From positions 1 to 64,000 of the forward strand of contig CAMLFH010000020.1 of NCBI GenBank assembly GCA_946479285.1: DNA of 64,000 bases, given 5' to 3'. The notes under the pieces were generated by a model that saw only the letters and a list, made by a program, of their open reading frames with translations, was not told the origin of the DNA and did no database searches. The number at the start of each line of letters is the position of its first letter. Positions within the stretch are counted from its first letter, which is position 1. A program made the position numbers and the translations under genes. Shown here one piece after another: positions 16,159 through 24,435 of the stretch. This DNA comes from an uncultured Flavobacteriales bacterium (lineage in GTDB: Bacteria; Bacteroidota; Bacteroidia; Flavobacteriales; Crocinitomicaceae).

Positions 16159-17829
16159 ATGAAAAGAGTACTTATTGTCCTATTGGCGATTCTCCCAAGT
16201 TTCCAATCACTTGCAGCCAACGACAAAGAGATTATTAAATCTTCCGTTAGTGAAGTAACCGTCTACACCAGCGGCGCGCAAATTTATCGAAAAGCAAACT
16301 TCAATGTAAAACCCGGAATTACCGAACTGATCGTTGAAGGAGTAAGTCCGAATATCGATCCGAAAAGTTTACAGGTAAAAGCCTTTGGGAACGTGGTCCT
16401 GATCGATTCCAAGTACCAGATTTATTATCCGGAACCTGAAAAAGTAAAATTGGAAGGGCTTCCTTTGAAAATCCGCAAGGATATCAACCTGCTGCAGGAT
16501 TCGATCAATAATATCCAATTTGATATCAAAGAAATCCAGGATGAAATCGATGTACTGAACACTTCTAAAACCATTCTTTCCAACAACGGAGCCATTCGCG
16601 GGCAGGGGAAAGTAAATGATTCTATTCAACTGTTGAAACAGGCAATAGACTATTACCAGTTGAAAATGAATGAGATCAACAAAAAATTGCAGGTTCTGAA
16701 CAGAAGAATGAAATCGAAAAACTCGACCATGCAGGATATGAATAATCGATTGACAGATCTTCAGAATTACCAGTCTTCAAATACACCAAAGGTTCCCGAA
16801 GGTCCAATTCATAGAATTATTGTTACGCTGCAGTCTAAAGAAGTGGTTGCAGGAAGATTAGCTATTTCTTATTTGGCTTCAGGAGCTTCCTGGATTCCAA
16901 CTTACGATATTCGCAGCGAAATCTCTTCCGGTAAAGTAAATCTGACCTATAAAGCAAATATCCAGCAAAATACAGGTGAAAACTGGAATGACGTGCAATT
17001 GACTTTGTCAACGAATGATCCTTACCAAAACAAGATCAAACCGGATTTACATCCCTGGTACGTGGATTATTACAATTTGGGAGCTGTAAACGGAAGGTAT
17101 AATAGTTACGGCCTTAGCGCAGTTCCTTCCGTTCAGGCCGAAAAAAAGGCAACTGCTGATTCTGAAATATACCTGGAAGAAAGCGAAACAGCAGCTAATT
17201 TCACAACGGTTATCAACCGTGTTTTGTCTGCGGAATATAAAATTGATCTGCCATATACGATTGAAAGCAGTGATGAAAGTCATTTGGTTTTGGTTAGAAA
17301 CGTGGATTTGACGGCAAACTACCGGTATTATACCGTTCCTAAAATTGATCCGGGAGTTTTCCTTGTAGCTGAAGTATTGAAACTGGAAGATCTGCAATTG
17401 GTTCCTGCCAGTGCAAATATTTTCTTCGACGGAACATATATCGGTGAAACTTACATTGATCCGACGACCATGAACGATACTTTGAAACTGAGTCTAGGAA
17501 AAGATCCGAACATTATTGCGAAACGAATTATCCTGAAAAAAGATTTCAAGGAAAAAGTAATCGGGAACGACATTGAACGCACGTATTCCTATGAGATTTC
17601 ACTTAAAAACCTGAAAGCAAATACAGTTGAAGTGGTTATTGAGGATCAAATTCCTGTAACCACTAACGGACAAATCGTTATAGAAGCGATCAACACGGGT
17701 AAAGCAAATTATGATAAAACGACAGGAAAACTAACGTGGATACTGGATTTAAAGACCAAAGCCACGGATAAAATGACCTACTCGTTTAAGATCAAATATC
17801 CGAAAGATCAAAATGTCATCCTTCAATAA
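16159..17829 (+). CDS. MuiA-like DUF4140/DUF4139 protein
   Basis: 556 aa with a signal peptide (MKRVLIVLLAILPSFQSLA-AND). The N-terminal DUF4140 region (VSEVTVYTSGAQIYRKANFNVKPG) is followed by a long coiled coil (about residues 105-200, NLLQDSINNIQFDIKEIQDEID and MQDMNNRLTDLQ) and the DUF4139 domain from about 220 (ISYLASGASWIPTYDIR, NTGENWNDVQLTLST, ending GKLTWILDL). This is the mucoidy inhibitor A family of secreted proteins with unclear function. A disordered Glu/Ala-rich insertion sits around 330-350. The ATG at 16159 is preferred over the TTG at 16150 because it begins the signal peptide. A terminator follows at 17852. Confidence 0.88.
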   Translation: MKRVLIVLLAILPSFQSLAANDKEIIKSSVSEVTVYTSGAQIYRKANFNVKPGITELIVEGVSPNIDPKSLQVKAFGNVVLIDSKYQIYYPEPEKVKLEGLPLKIRKDINLLQDSINNIQFDIKEIQDEIDVLNTSKTILSNNGAIRGQGKVNDSIQLLKQAIDYYQLKMNEINKKLQVLNRRMKSKNSTMQDMNNRLTDLQNYQSSNTPKVPEGPIHRIIVTLQSKEVVAGRLAISYLASGASWIPTYDIRSEISSGKVNLTYKANIQQNTGENWNDVQLTLSTNDPYQNKIKPDLHPWYVDYYNLGAVNGRYNSYGLSAVPSVQAEKKATADSEIYLEESETAANFTTVINRVLSAEYKIDLPYTIESSDESHLVLVRNVDLTANYRYYTVPKIDPGVFLVAEVLKLEDLQLVPASANIFFDGTYIGETYIDPTTMNDTLKLSLGKDPNIIAKRIILKKDFKEKVIGNDIERTYSYEISLKNLKANTVEVVIEDQIPVTTNGQIVIEAINTGKANYDKTTGKLTWILDLKTKATDKMTYSFKIKYPKDQNVILQ

Positions 17830-17851
17830 TTGTTTTGTAGTTTGAAACAAG

Positions 17852-17882
17852 TCCCTCAGTTTGCCGGCTGGGGGATTTTTTG
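17852..17882 (+). terminator. Rho-independent terminator after the DUF4139 gene
   Basis: CCCTCAG (17853-17859) pairs with CTGGGGG (17868-17874), one G-U, followed by ATTTTTTG. It is placed 23 bp after the stop codon. Confidence 0.85.
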
Positions 17883-17883
17883 T

Positions 17884-17925
17884 TTCAAATGTTCAAATGT
17901 TCAAATTGAACTGTTCAACTTTTTG
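17884..17925. repeat. GTTCAAAT short-repeat patch
   Basis: GTTTCAAATGTTCAAATGTTCAAAT is followed by inverted TTGAAC pieces, in the space between two convergent genes. It resembles the TTCAA-core arrays at 1-134 and 38825-38876. Confidence 0.6.
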
Positions 17926-18311
17926 AACTCATCTATCGCTTCCGGATCATAAGAGAAGAATAAATTCGCCCATATTATCTTTGAAAGCGCATAAAGATAA
18001 GGGCTCAGGAAAAGAGAAAGTCCGGAGATGACCGCTATTTGAACAAAGACATTCGAATTCGGGAAAAACAAATGGATACTGATCCAACAAGCTACAAAAA
18101 GCCCAACTCCCAAACCGTAGGAAATATACATTGCTCCATAGTAAAAGCCAACTTCTTTTTCGTATTTCAATCCGCAGCTAGGGCAGTATTTATAAGTCTG
18201 GCCAATATTTTTCATGGAATATGGGTGGGAAAGATAGAAATCTCCCTCCTGGCATCTGGGGCACTTCATTTTGAAAACACTGTAAACTCTGGATCCTTTT
18301 CCCGCTAACAC
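17901..18311 (-). CDS. DUF983 membrane protein
   Basis: Contains KCPRCQEGDFY and YCPSCGLKYEKEVGFYYGAMYISYG, the paired CxxC zinc-ribbon-like motifs and aromatic stretch that define DUF983, followed by two transmembrane segments (about residues 63-85 and 90-112, GTG numbering). DUF983 proteins are small membrane proteins of unknown function. No ATG precedes the conserved region. The ORF continues upstream to a TTG at 18353, but family members start only a few residues before the KCPRC motif, so I prefer the GTG at 18311 (reading MLAGKGSRVYSVFKMKCPRC). The exact start is uncertain. Confidence 0.8.
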   Translation of the reverse strand: MLAGKGSRVYSVFKMKCPRCQEGDFYLSHPYSMKNIGQTYKYCPSCGLKYEKEVGFYYGAMYISYGLGVGLFVACWISIHLFFPNSNVFVQIAVISGLSLFLSPYLYALSKIIWANLFFSYDPEAIDEFKKLNSSI

Positions 18312-18432
18312 TTTGATGCAAATTTGAAACTCCTGCAAAGGTAGAAACACCAATCCGAAGAAAAGGTGATGGGGATCAGTTTTTAATTATTTTTCTGAAA
18401 AATCATTTTTTTTTGAAACCTTTTGATGCATC

Positions 18433-18523
18433 TCCCGTTAAGGGATAATAACGGATCAATTATTAACATCTACAGGTTAAGGGGAAGAGGCTAAGTGCAG
18501 TTGCATTTGGCCTTTTTCTTTTC
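18433..18523 (+). ncRNA. Candidate small structured RNA with its own terminator
   Basis: Three hairpins follow one another: CCGTTA/TAACGG (18435-18440 with 18449-18454), TTAAC/GTTAA (18463-18467 with 18476-18480), and a strong 12-bp stem AGGCTAAGTGCA / TGCATTTGGCCT (18488-18513) ending in a T-rich tail. No plus-strand gene lies upstream to be terminated, and a -7 box for the next gene (18556) lies after it. The promoter of the unit is not clear. No family recognised. Confidence 0.4.
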
Positions 18524-18555
18524 AAAATATTTTTAGGCCGGAGTGATTTTAAATC

Positions 18556-18563
18556 TAATTTTG
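18556..18563 (+). promoter_or_regulatory. -7 promoter box of the C25 peptidase gene
   Basis: TAATTTTG matches TAnnTTTG and lies 61 bp before the ATG at 18625, downstream of the terminator-like hairpin at 18488. Confidence 0.45.
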
Positions 18564-18624
18564 GTTGTTAAAAAAACGGACTATTCCATAAGAATCAGTA
18601 CATTGGGAGAGCTAAAACAAAAAA

Positions 18625-20844
18625 ATGAAAAAAACGCTCCTCTTTTGTTCCGTTTTGTTCGGATCATTTATTTCCCACGCTCAAAATTTCCAGCTAAACT
18701 CCGAAGATTCAAAAGCTATCAAACTCACTCAGCAGTTTGAAGCAAAAGACTTTGAATTCAAAGAAATTAATGGACAAACAATGATTGATTTCTCCAGGTC
18801 ATTCAAAGTTTTGTCCCAGGAAAAAGGAGCTCCGGCCCTTCCTTTATTTCACACAACTATTCAGCTTCCTGCAACAGGAGATCCTGAAGTTGAAGTGACC
18901 TACGACGCCGTTACGGTTTTTGACAATGTATTGGTTGCGCCTTCAAAAGGTGTGATCAAAAGAAATGTAGAACCTGGTTCGATAGCTTACTCTTTTGGAA
19001 CTGCTTATTCGACCAATGAATTTTATCCGGCTTCTTCAGTGAACCTGAAAACTCCGTTTATCTGGAGAGCAATGCGCGGTGTGGTTGTGGAAGTTTCTCC
19101 ATACCAATACAATCCGGTTACCAAAAAATTGGTTGTTTATACCGGGATTCACATCAAAGTGAAAACCAATACACAGCTTGCAGGTGAAAATGAACTGAAT
19201 GGTCAAACTGATCCGATCATGCAGTCTGCACAGCAAAAATTCGTTTTAAACCCGAAATCGGAAAAATATTCCCCGATGGAAGAGAACGGAAGCATGTTGG
19301 TTATCGCGGATCCTGCTCTAATGGACGAAATTACGCCACTGGTAAATTGGAAAAATCAAAAAGGAATTCGTTCCGTATTGGTCTCAACAGCAGTTGCAGG
19401 AACTACCGACACAGATATTCGCGCATACATTCAAAACTATTACACCTCCCATCCCGAATTGACTTATCTTTTATTGATCGGGGATCATGATGAGATTCCG
19501 GCCCACACTTATGGGATGTCTGGCGGTGAAAACTTGTTTTCAGACTCTTATTACGGACAATTAACAGGAAGTGATTATTACCCGGAAATTTTTGTAGGTC
19601 GTTTTTCAGGAACTGCAGCGAATATTACAACAATGGTTGACCGAACACTGGAGTACGAGAAAAATCCGATGACAGGCGACTGGATGGAGAGAGCAATTGG
19701 CCTGGGATCCAACGAAGGTGACGGAATTGGTAACGACGGTGAACCCGATTGGCAGCATTTGAGAAATATCCGTACCGTTTTGATGAATTACGGTTATACT
19801 TCAGTTTCGGAGTTTTACGATGGTTCACATGGCGGAGAGGATGCAGGCGGAAGTCCGAATTCCGGGACCATTTTGCCGGTAGTTAACAGTGGAATTGGTT
19901 TGTTTAACTACACCGGACATGGTGATGTGAACCTTTGCGTTACCGGGAATTTCCAAAGCACACATGTCAACCAGGCAACGAATAACGGAAAATATCCTTT
20001 TGTCATTTCAGTAGCTTGCAACAACGGAACATTTACTTCCGGAACATGTATTTCCGAAACCTGGACACGTGCAACCAAAAACGGATCACCTTCCGGAGCA
20101 ATCGGAGCAGCAGGCTCTTCAATTTTAATGGCTTGGGCAGAACCAATGCAGACACAAGATGAAATGGCGGCGATTATTGGCGAAACTTATCCGAATAATC
20201 ACAAAACCACATTGGGGGGATTGTTCTATAATTCTCAAATGTCGATGCTGGAAGAGTATCCTTCAGGCAGCGGAGTTGAAGTCATGCAGACCTGGATTTT
20301 GTTCGGGGATCCTTCCGCTCAGTTCAGAAACAAGCAAACATTACCGCTTACGGTAACACATCCCGATAATGTTCCGCTGAATGTATCCAATATTATAACA
20401 AACTGTTCCGTAGACGGAGCCTTGGTGGCGATTTCTCAGAATAACATATTATTAGGTACTGCTATAGCTTCCGGCGGACATGCTGAAATTAGCATTCCTG
20501 CTTTAACTACAAATGATTATCTGATTGTGACCGCAACGAAACAAAATCATGCAACTTATCAGAATACGATTCAGGTTGCAAACGGTCCGCTTGGATTAAC
20601 TGATTTGGAGTTGGAATTTACTGTTTATCCAAATCCTGCAAATGATGCATTGAACCTGGTAGTTTCAAATGGAACGGCAGAAACGGTACGAATCATTGGT
20701 TTGGATGGAAAAGTAGTATTTACGCATTTTTTAGATGGAAATAGTCAAACAATAAATACTTCTTCTATTCAGTCGGGATCTTATATTTTTGAGATTACTT
20801 CAGGAGCTGGAAACGTACGTAAGAGCGTACAAATCTTACATTAA
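18625..20844 (+). CDS. Gingipain-like C25 family peptidase with T9SS domain
   Basis: 739 aa. A signal peptide (cut near SHA-QNF) is followed by a C25 propeptide-like region (about 20-210, RSFKVLSQEKGAPALPLFHTTIQLP), then the caspase-like catalytic domain: YLLLIGDHDEIPAHTYG, DYYPEIFVGRFSG, the His of NYTGHGDVN (His432) and the Cys of ISVACNNGTF (Cys465) in the order expected for C25 enzymes. After an Ig-like linker the last about 80 residues form a type A T9SS sorting domain (FTVYPNPANDALNLVVS to VRKSVQILH). It should be an extracellular or surface cysteine protease secreted through T9SS. Specificity (Arg or Lys) cannot be read from this. Confidence 0.92.
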   Translation: MKKTLLFCSVLFGSFISHAQNFQLNSEDSKAIKLTQQFEAKDFEFKEINGQTMIDFSRSFKVLSQEKGAPALPLFHTTIQLPATGDPEVEVTYDAVTVFDNVLVAPSKGVIKRNVEPGSIAYSFGTAYSTNEFYPASSVNLKTPFIWRAMRGVVVEVSPYQYNPVTKKLVVYTGIHIKVKTNTQLAGENELNGQTDPIMQSAQQKFVLNPKSEKYSPMEENGSMLVIADPALMDEITPLVNWKNQKGIRSVLVSTAVAGTTDTDIRAYIQNYYTSHPELTYLLLIGDHDEIPAHTYGMSGGENLFSDSYYGQLTGSDYYPEIFVGRFSGTAANITTMVDRTLEYEKNPMTGDWMERAIGLGSNEGDGIGNDGEPDWQHLRNIRTVLMNYGYTSVSEFYDGSHGGEDAGGSPNSGTILPVVNSGIGLFNYTGHGDVNLCVTGNFQSTHVNQATNNGKYPFVISVACNNGTFTSGTCISETWTRATKNGSPSGAIGAAGSSILMAWAEPMQTQDEMAAIIGETYPNNHKTTLGGLFYNSQMSMLEEYPSGSGVEVMQTWILFGDPSAQFRNKQTLPLTVTHPDNVPLNVSNIITNCSVDGALVAISQNNILLGTAIASGGHAEISIPALTTNDYLIVTATKQNHATYQNTIQVANGPLGLTDLELEFTVYPNPANDALNLVVSNGTAETVRIIGLDGKVVFTHFLDGNSQTINTSSIQSGSYIFEITSGAGNVRKSVQILH

Positions 20845-20930
20845 ACCTTCTAAATAAGCAGGATTCGCACTAGTGTGAATTGGCGAATGAACGAATTGAC
20901 GATCGGGAATAAGATCAAATAAATAGGAGA

Positions 20931-20962
20931 AAGACCTTCCGGATATTGGGAGGTCTTTTTTT
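20931..20962 (+). terminator. Terminator between the C25 peptidase and flavoprotein genes
   Basis: AAGACCT (20931-20937) pairs with AGGTCTT (20951-20957), followed by a run of T. It lies 87 bp after the peptidase stop and 18 bp before the next ATG. An 18-bp near-palindrome (ATTCGCAC-TA-GTGTGAAT, 20862-20879) lies upstream. Confidence 0.8.
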
Positions 20963-20979
20963 GTCATTACTTTTGACCC

Positions 20980-22203
20980 ATGAAAGAATTGGATGTTTTG
21001 GTGATTGGGGCAGGAGCTGCAGGCTGTTTTTCAGCCATAAAAGCTTCGGAACACTTCAAGCATGCAAAAATTGCAATCCTGGAAAGAAGTTCCAAACCAT
21101 TGGCAAAAGTCAAGATATCCGGTGGCGGCAGATGTAACGTAACGAACGTTATTTCGGAACCGGAAGAATTATCGAAGCATTATCCGCGTGGTGAGCGCTT
21201 TCTGAAAAAAGCCTTCTACCAGTTTTCGAGTTCCGATATGAAAGCATGGCTGGAAAGTAAAAACGTTCCGCTCAAATTGTATTCCGACGGATGTTATTTT
21301 CCATTAAGTAACGATTCTCAAACTATCATTGACTGCTTTTTGAACGAACTAAAGAAAAATGAGGTCGAATTGCTCCTCAATCAGCGGGTTGAATCGGTGA
21401 AGAAGGTTGATTCCGGTTTGTTTGAAGTACAAACCCCTGAAGAAACCTTTTATTCCAAAGCAGTGATCGTCACCACCGGCGGACAACCCAAAATATCCGG
21501 GTTTGAATTATTGAAAAATTTCGATTTAAAGATCATTTCGCCAGTTCCGTCCTTGTTTACATTCAATATGCCGAATGAACCTATCAAAGAATTGATGGGA
21601 ATCGTGCAGGAAAATGCATTGGTGAAAATAATCGGTGAGAAGTGGCTCTCGAATGGGCCTTTATTGATTACACATTGGGGAATGAGTGGCCCGGCAGTAT
21701 TAAAATCGTCTGCATTTGGTGCCCGAATTTTTGAATCGAAAGGGTATAAATCTCAAATCGCGGTTAATTGGACAGGCGAGGAGGATCAGGGAATCGTTCG
21801 TGAAGCAATTCTGGAATTCGTGAAATCCAATAAATTAGTTGTAAATACGCCACTTTATGCCGTTAAATCGAGATTATGGACGTACCTTGTTGAGAAGGCG
21901 GGAATTCCGGCTCAATTCAAATGTTCCGAATTAACGGTTAAACATCAGAATAAGTTATTGGAAGTTTTGGTGAATGATTTGTATGCCATGGAAGGAAAAA
22001 CAACATTTAAGGAGGAGTTCGTAACCGCCGGTGGTGTTGATTTGAATGAGATCAATGTGCAGACGATGGAGGCAAAGAAAGTTCCCGGGCTGTTTTTTGC
22101 AGGCGAAACCCTGGATATTGATGGTGTTACCGGTGGATTTAACTTCCAGGCTGCCTGGACAACTGCTGCAATTGCAGGTAAGAATGTATTACAAAATAAG
22201 TAG
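20980..22203 (+). CDS. BaiN/HI0933-family FAD-dependent oxidoreductase
   Basis: 407 aa. The N-terminal dinucleotide-binding motif is DVLVIGAGAAGCFSAIKA, followed by KVKISGGGRCNVTN, the hallmark of the HI0933/BaiN flavoprotein family, and VIVTTGG. The C-terminus shows FVTAGGVDLNEINVQTMEAKKVPGLFFAGETLDIDGVTGGFNFQAAW, where FAD is closed in. Members are annotated as aminoacetone oxidase-like or as bile-acid reductase BaiN; the real substrate here is unknown. Cytoplasmic. It is followed after 3 bp by a small lipoprotein gene, so the two are probably co-transcribed. Confidence 0.9.
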   Translation: MKELDVLVIGAGAAGCFSAIKASEHFKHAKIAILERSSKPLAKVKISGGGRCNVTNVISEPEELSKHYPRGERFLKKAFYQFSSSDMKAWLESKNVPLKLYSDGCYFPLSNDSQTIIDCFLNELKKNEVELLLNQRVESVKKVDSGLFEVQTPEETFYSKAVIVTTGGQPKISGFELLKNFDLKIISPVPSLFTFNMPNEPIKELMGIVQENALVKIIGEKWLSNGPLLITHWGMSGPAVLKSSAFGARIFESKGYKSQIAVNWTGEEDQGIVREAILEFVKSNKLVVNTPLYAVKSRLWTYLVEKAGIPAQFKCSELTVKHQNKLLEVLVNDLYAMEGKTTFKEEFVTAGGVDLNEINVQTMEAKKVPGLFFAGETLDIDGVTGGFNFQAAWTTAAIAGKNVLQNK

Positions 22204-22206
22204 AAA

Positions 22207-22560
22207 ATGATTCGATTGATGTGTGTACTAATTGCTGGATTTCTAGTTGCTTCTTGCCAAACTTCTAAAAAAGCCACAGCAGAACAGCCAAAGACTGATC
22301 CGGCTAAAGAAACTTCTCAAACAACGGGAGCTGCCACTGAGAATTACACCCTGGGAGAAGTACAATTACTCGATTGCGGAGCAGTCATTCAATTTACTTC
22401 CAATGAAAAGAAAACGATTTGTGCACCAACGAATTTGGATCCGAAATTCCAGGTCGACAAACTGCGTTTAAAGCTGAAGTTTAAAGTTCTGGACCAAAAG
22501 GCCACAACTTGTTCGGAGTTCCCTGCAATTGAAATTGAAGAAGCATTTGCAGTGCGTTAA
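22207..22560 (+). CDS. Small hypothetical lipoprotein (117 aa)
   Basis: Lipoprotein signal MIRLMCVLIAGFLVASCQTSKK with the lipobox Cys at residue 17, then a Thr/Glu/Lys-rich linker (about 20-50) and a compact domain of about 65 residues containing three cysteines (LLDCGAVIQF, TICAPTN, ATTCSEFP). Not recognised. It follows the flavoprotein by 3 bp and its stop abuts the stop of the convergent M42 peptidase gene. Confidence 0.75.
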   Translation: MIRLMCVLIAGFLVASCQTSKKATAEQPKTDPAKETSQTTGAATENYTLGEVQLLDCGAVIQFTSNEKKTICAPTNLDPKFQVDKLRLKLKFKVLDQKATTCSEFPAIEIEEAFAVR

Positions 22561-23499
22561 TTACAATTGGTCCATCAAAACACGGTACAATTCAATCATC
22601 GCTTCAATATCCTTTTTGTAAACCTTTTCTTTGGGAGTATGCACATGGTCTTCCGGCGCACCGATAAAGCACCAGTCGATAGGCAAATCTGATTTCTGAA
22701 GAACCGATCCGTCACTTCCTCCGGCAGATTCTACTTCCAATTGATATTTAACTCCGGATTCTTTTGCAATGGTAAGAATTTTATTCAGGTACTTTCTTCG
22801 CGGAAGCATACTGTCGCGCATGGAAACCGCAACACCGCCTTTATGTACCACACCATGAGTAACCCAGGTGATATCGCAGATCAAGGCCTGGAAAACGTCA
22901 TAATTGTTCATCAGGTATTTAGCACAGGCACCAACCGAATTTCCACCATGTTCTTCATAAGTAGAAAAAACAATAGCTCCGTTTTCCAGTGTTTCGGCCA
23001 ATTGAAGTGCCACAAAAACTCCCAAACGATTATCCATGTAGGGAGATTGAATGTATTCCTTCGTCTCTTTAAAATCGGGTTTGAAAGAAAGTAAGGTTCC
23101 GCGATCAATTGTTCTGTCACCGGATAATTGCAAACGCTGCTGATTGTATTCGTTCTCAAAGATCATTAATTCACCTTCTACTTCTCCTTGTGAGTCGTTT
23201 CCAACCAGTAGTGTCCCGTCGATATTCATCGGCCCGCCAACGCGTATCAATTCGTTTTCATAACCCACAGAATAGCCAATCGTGTCCATATGAGCATAAA
23301 CTGCCGTGCGCGGATTGCCAAAAACAAGGATCATGGCGTCCTGGAATCCGATTCCGTCGATAATATGAGGTTTAGACTTCCATTGTCCCTGGTTTCGAAG
23401 GACGTATTCTTTTATAAATGATTTAATGCGTGATTCATCACTTGCAACTCCCTGAACACTGATTAGTTCCTGAAGTAATTGGCTATTGGATAATTCCAT
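22561..23499 (-). CDS. M42-like aminopeptidase
   Basis: 312 aa, slightly short for the family (about 340-360). Metal-ligand and catalytic landmarks of M42 peptidases are visible in order: VYAHMDTIG (His), SPYMDNRLGVFVAL (bridging Asp), STYEEHGGNSVGA (catalytic and ligand Glu), ALICDITWVTHG (Asp) and GAPEDHVHTPKEKV (His), with ESAGGSDGSVLQ between. It should be a cytoplasmic di-metal exopeptidase acting on peptides. Its start overlaps the end of the yigZ-like gene by 17 bp, so the two are translationally linked. Confidence 0.85.
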   Translation of the reverse strand: MELSNSQLLQELISVQGVASDESRIKSFIKEYVLRNQGQWKSKPHIIDGIGFQDAMILVFGNPRTAVYAHMDTIGYSVGYENELIRVGGPMNIDGTLLVGNDSQGEVEGELMIFENEYNQQRLQLSGDRTIDRGTLLSFKPDFKETKEYIQSPYMDNRLGVFVALQLAETLENGAIVFSTYEEHGGNSVGACAKYLMNNYDVFQALICDITWVTHGVVHKGGVAVSMRDSMLPRRKYLNKILTIAKESGVKYQLEVESAGGSDGSVLQKSDLPIDWCFIGAPEDHVHTPKEKVYKKDIEAMIELYRVLMDQL

Positions 23500-24115
23500 G
23501 ATTTTCTATTCTGATATGTTTTTCTTCGGGTAGAAGGATATTTAATTCTTCAATTTGTTCCAGCAGTTTCATTTCTGAGACCGGAAGCTCAATACTTAGC
23601 TTACAAGATAATTGAAAATCCTGATTAATGATTTTCGCCGGGCTGTTTTTTAGCAGGGACATGACCTGCGGCATTTCATCATAGCCATAACACAAAGTAA
23701 TCAAAACCTGATCTTCCTGTTCAATGATTTGCGCACTTTCCAAAGCTTCTTTGGCCGCAGTCCGGTAAGCATTGATCAGTCCGCCAACACCCAGATTTAC
23801 TCCGCCGTAATAACGTACAACGGCAATTAGAATGTTTGTGAGATCGAACGATTGTATTTGTCCCAGGATTGGTGCTCCGGCAGAATTGGAAGGTTCTCCG
23901 TCGTCACTTGCGCGGTATTTCTTCTTGTCGCTTCCCAGTCTGAATGCAGAACACACGTGAACTGCCTGGTAATGTTCCTTCCGAAGGCGTTGAATGTGTT
24001 CCTTGATTTCTTCTTCTTTTTTGCAGGGAATAGCAAATGCCAGAAACTTGGATCCTTTTTCTTTGTAGAATCCTTCACTTTGTGCTGTGATTGTTTTGAA
24101 TTTGCTTTCAGGCAT
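23483..24115 (-). CDS. YigZ/IMPACT family protein
   Basis: 210 aa. The UPF0029/IMPACT N-terminal domain has EGFYKEKGSKFLAFAIP, AVHVCSAFRLG, RASDDGEPSNSAGAPILGQI and VRYYGGVNLGVGGLINAYRTAA, all strongly conserved in YigZ proteins, followed by the ferredoxin-like DUF1949 domain. Bacterial members have no settled role; the eukaryotic homologue IMPACT modulates translation control. It precedes and overlaps the M42 peptidase gene. Start at the ATG at 24115. Confidence 0.92.
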   Translation of the reverse strand: MPESKFKTITAQSEGFYKEKGSKFLAFAIPCKKEEEIKEHIQRLRKEHYQAVHVCSAFRLGSDKKKYRASDDGEPSNSAGAPILGQIQSFDLTNILIAVVRYYGGVNLGVGGLINAYRTAAKEALESAQIIEQEDQVLITLCYGYDEMPQVMSLLKNSPAKIINQDFQLSCKLSIELPVSEMKLLEQIEELNILLPEEKHIRIENHGIIQ

Positions 24116-24435
24116 TTGATTGCAAAGGTACTAAGAATAGGTGTTTAGAACTTAATTTATGGAAAAGCTGAGGAGTTTATTTTAAACGAAACATTGTTTA
24201 ATACATTGAAAAATAGGATTTTACATTTAAATCTGTTCACAAATTTATAAACAAGTAAATTTATAAATTCTCGAATTCGGAATTTATTTTATGTCTTTAA
24301 GAGGAGAGAATTTGTGAGAGTCTTTGGGAACACCCATACCCGATAGTTATCAGGATGGTAATTCCTAAATTTCCAAATTCCCGAAGGTTTTTCTTATAAA
24401 CAAAAATGGCCTCCGTTTCGGGAAGCCATTCAGTA
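24116..24435. other. Intergenic region (320 bp) with a small palindrome
   Basis: Very AT-rich. It holds the dnaA terminator at its right end and an imperfect CCCGATA-GT-TATCAGG palindrome at about 24339-24354 that resembles copies at 34273 and 45370. No open reading frame of note and no clear DnaA-box cluster were seen. Confidence 0.5.
24402..24430 (-). terminator. Rho-independent terminator of dnaA
   Basis: On the minus strand AATGGC (24430-24425) and GCCATT (24410-24405) close a stem with inner TTCC/GGAG pairs, followed by TTTTTG. It begins 5 bp after the dnaA stop. Confidence 0.8.

Noticed and set aside
18354..18432. Promoter for the candidate small RNA
   Set aside because: Only imperfect -7 matches (for example TATTTTTC at 18388) were found; none good enough to annotate.
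24116..24400. Possible oriC downstream of dnaA
   Set aside because: Contains CTGTTCACAA and AT-rich stretches but no repeated TTATCCACA-type boxes.
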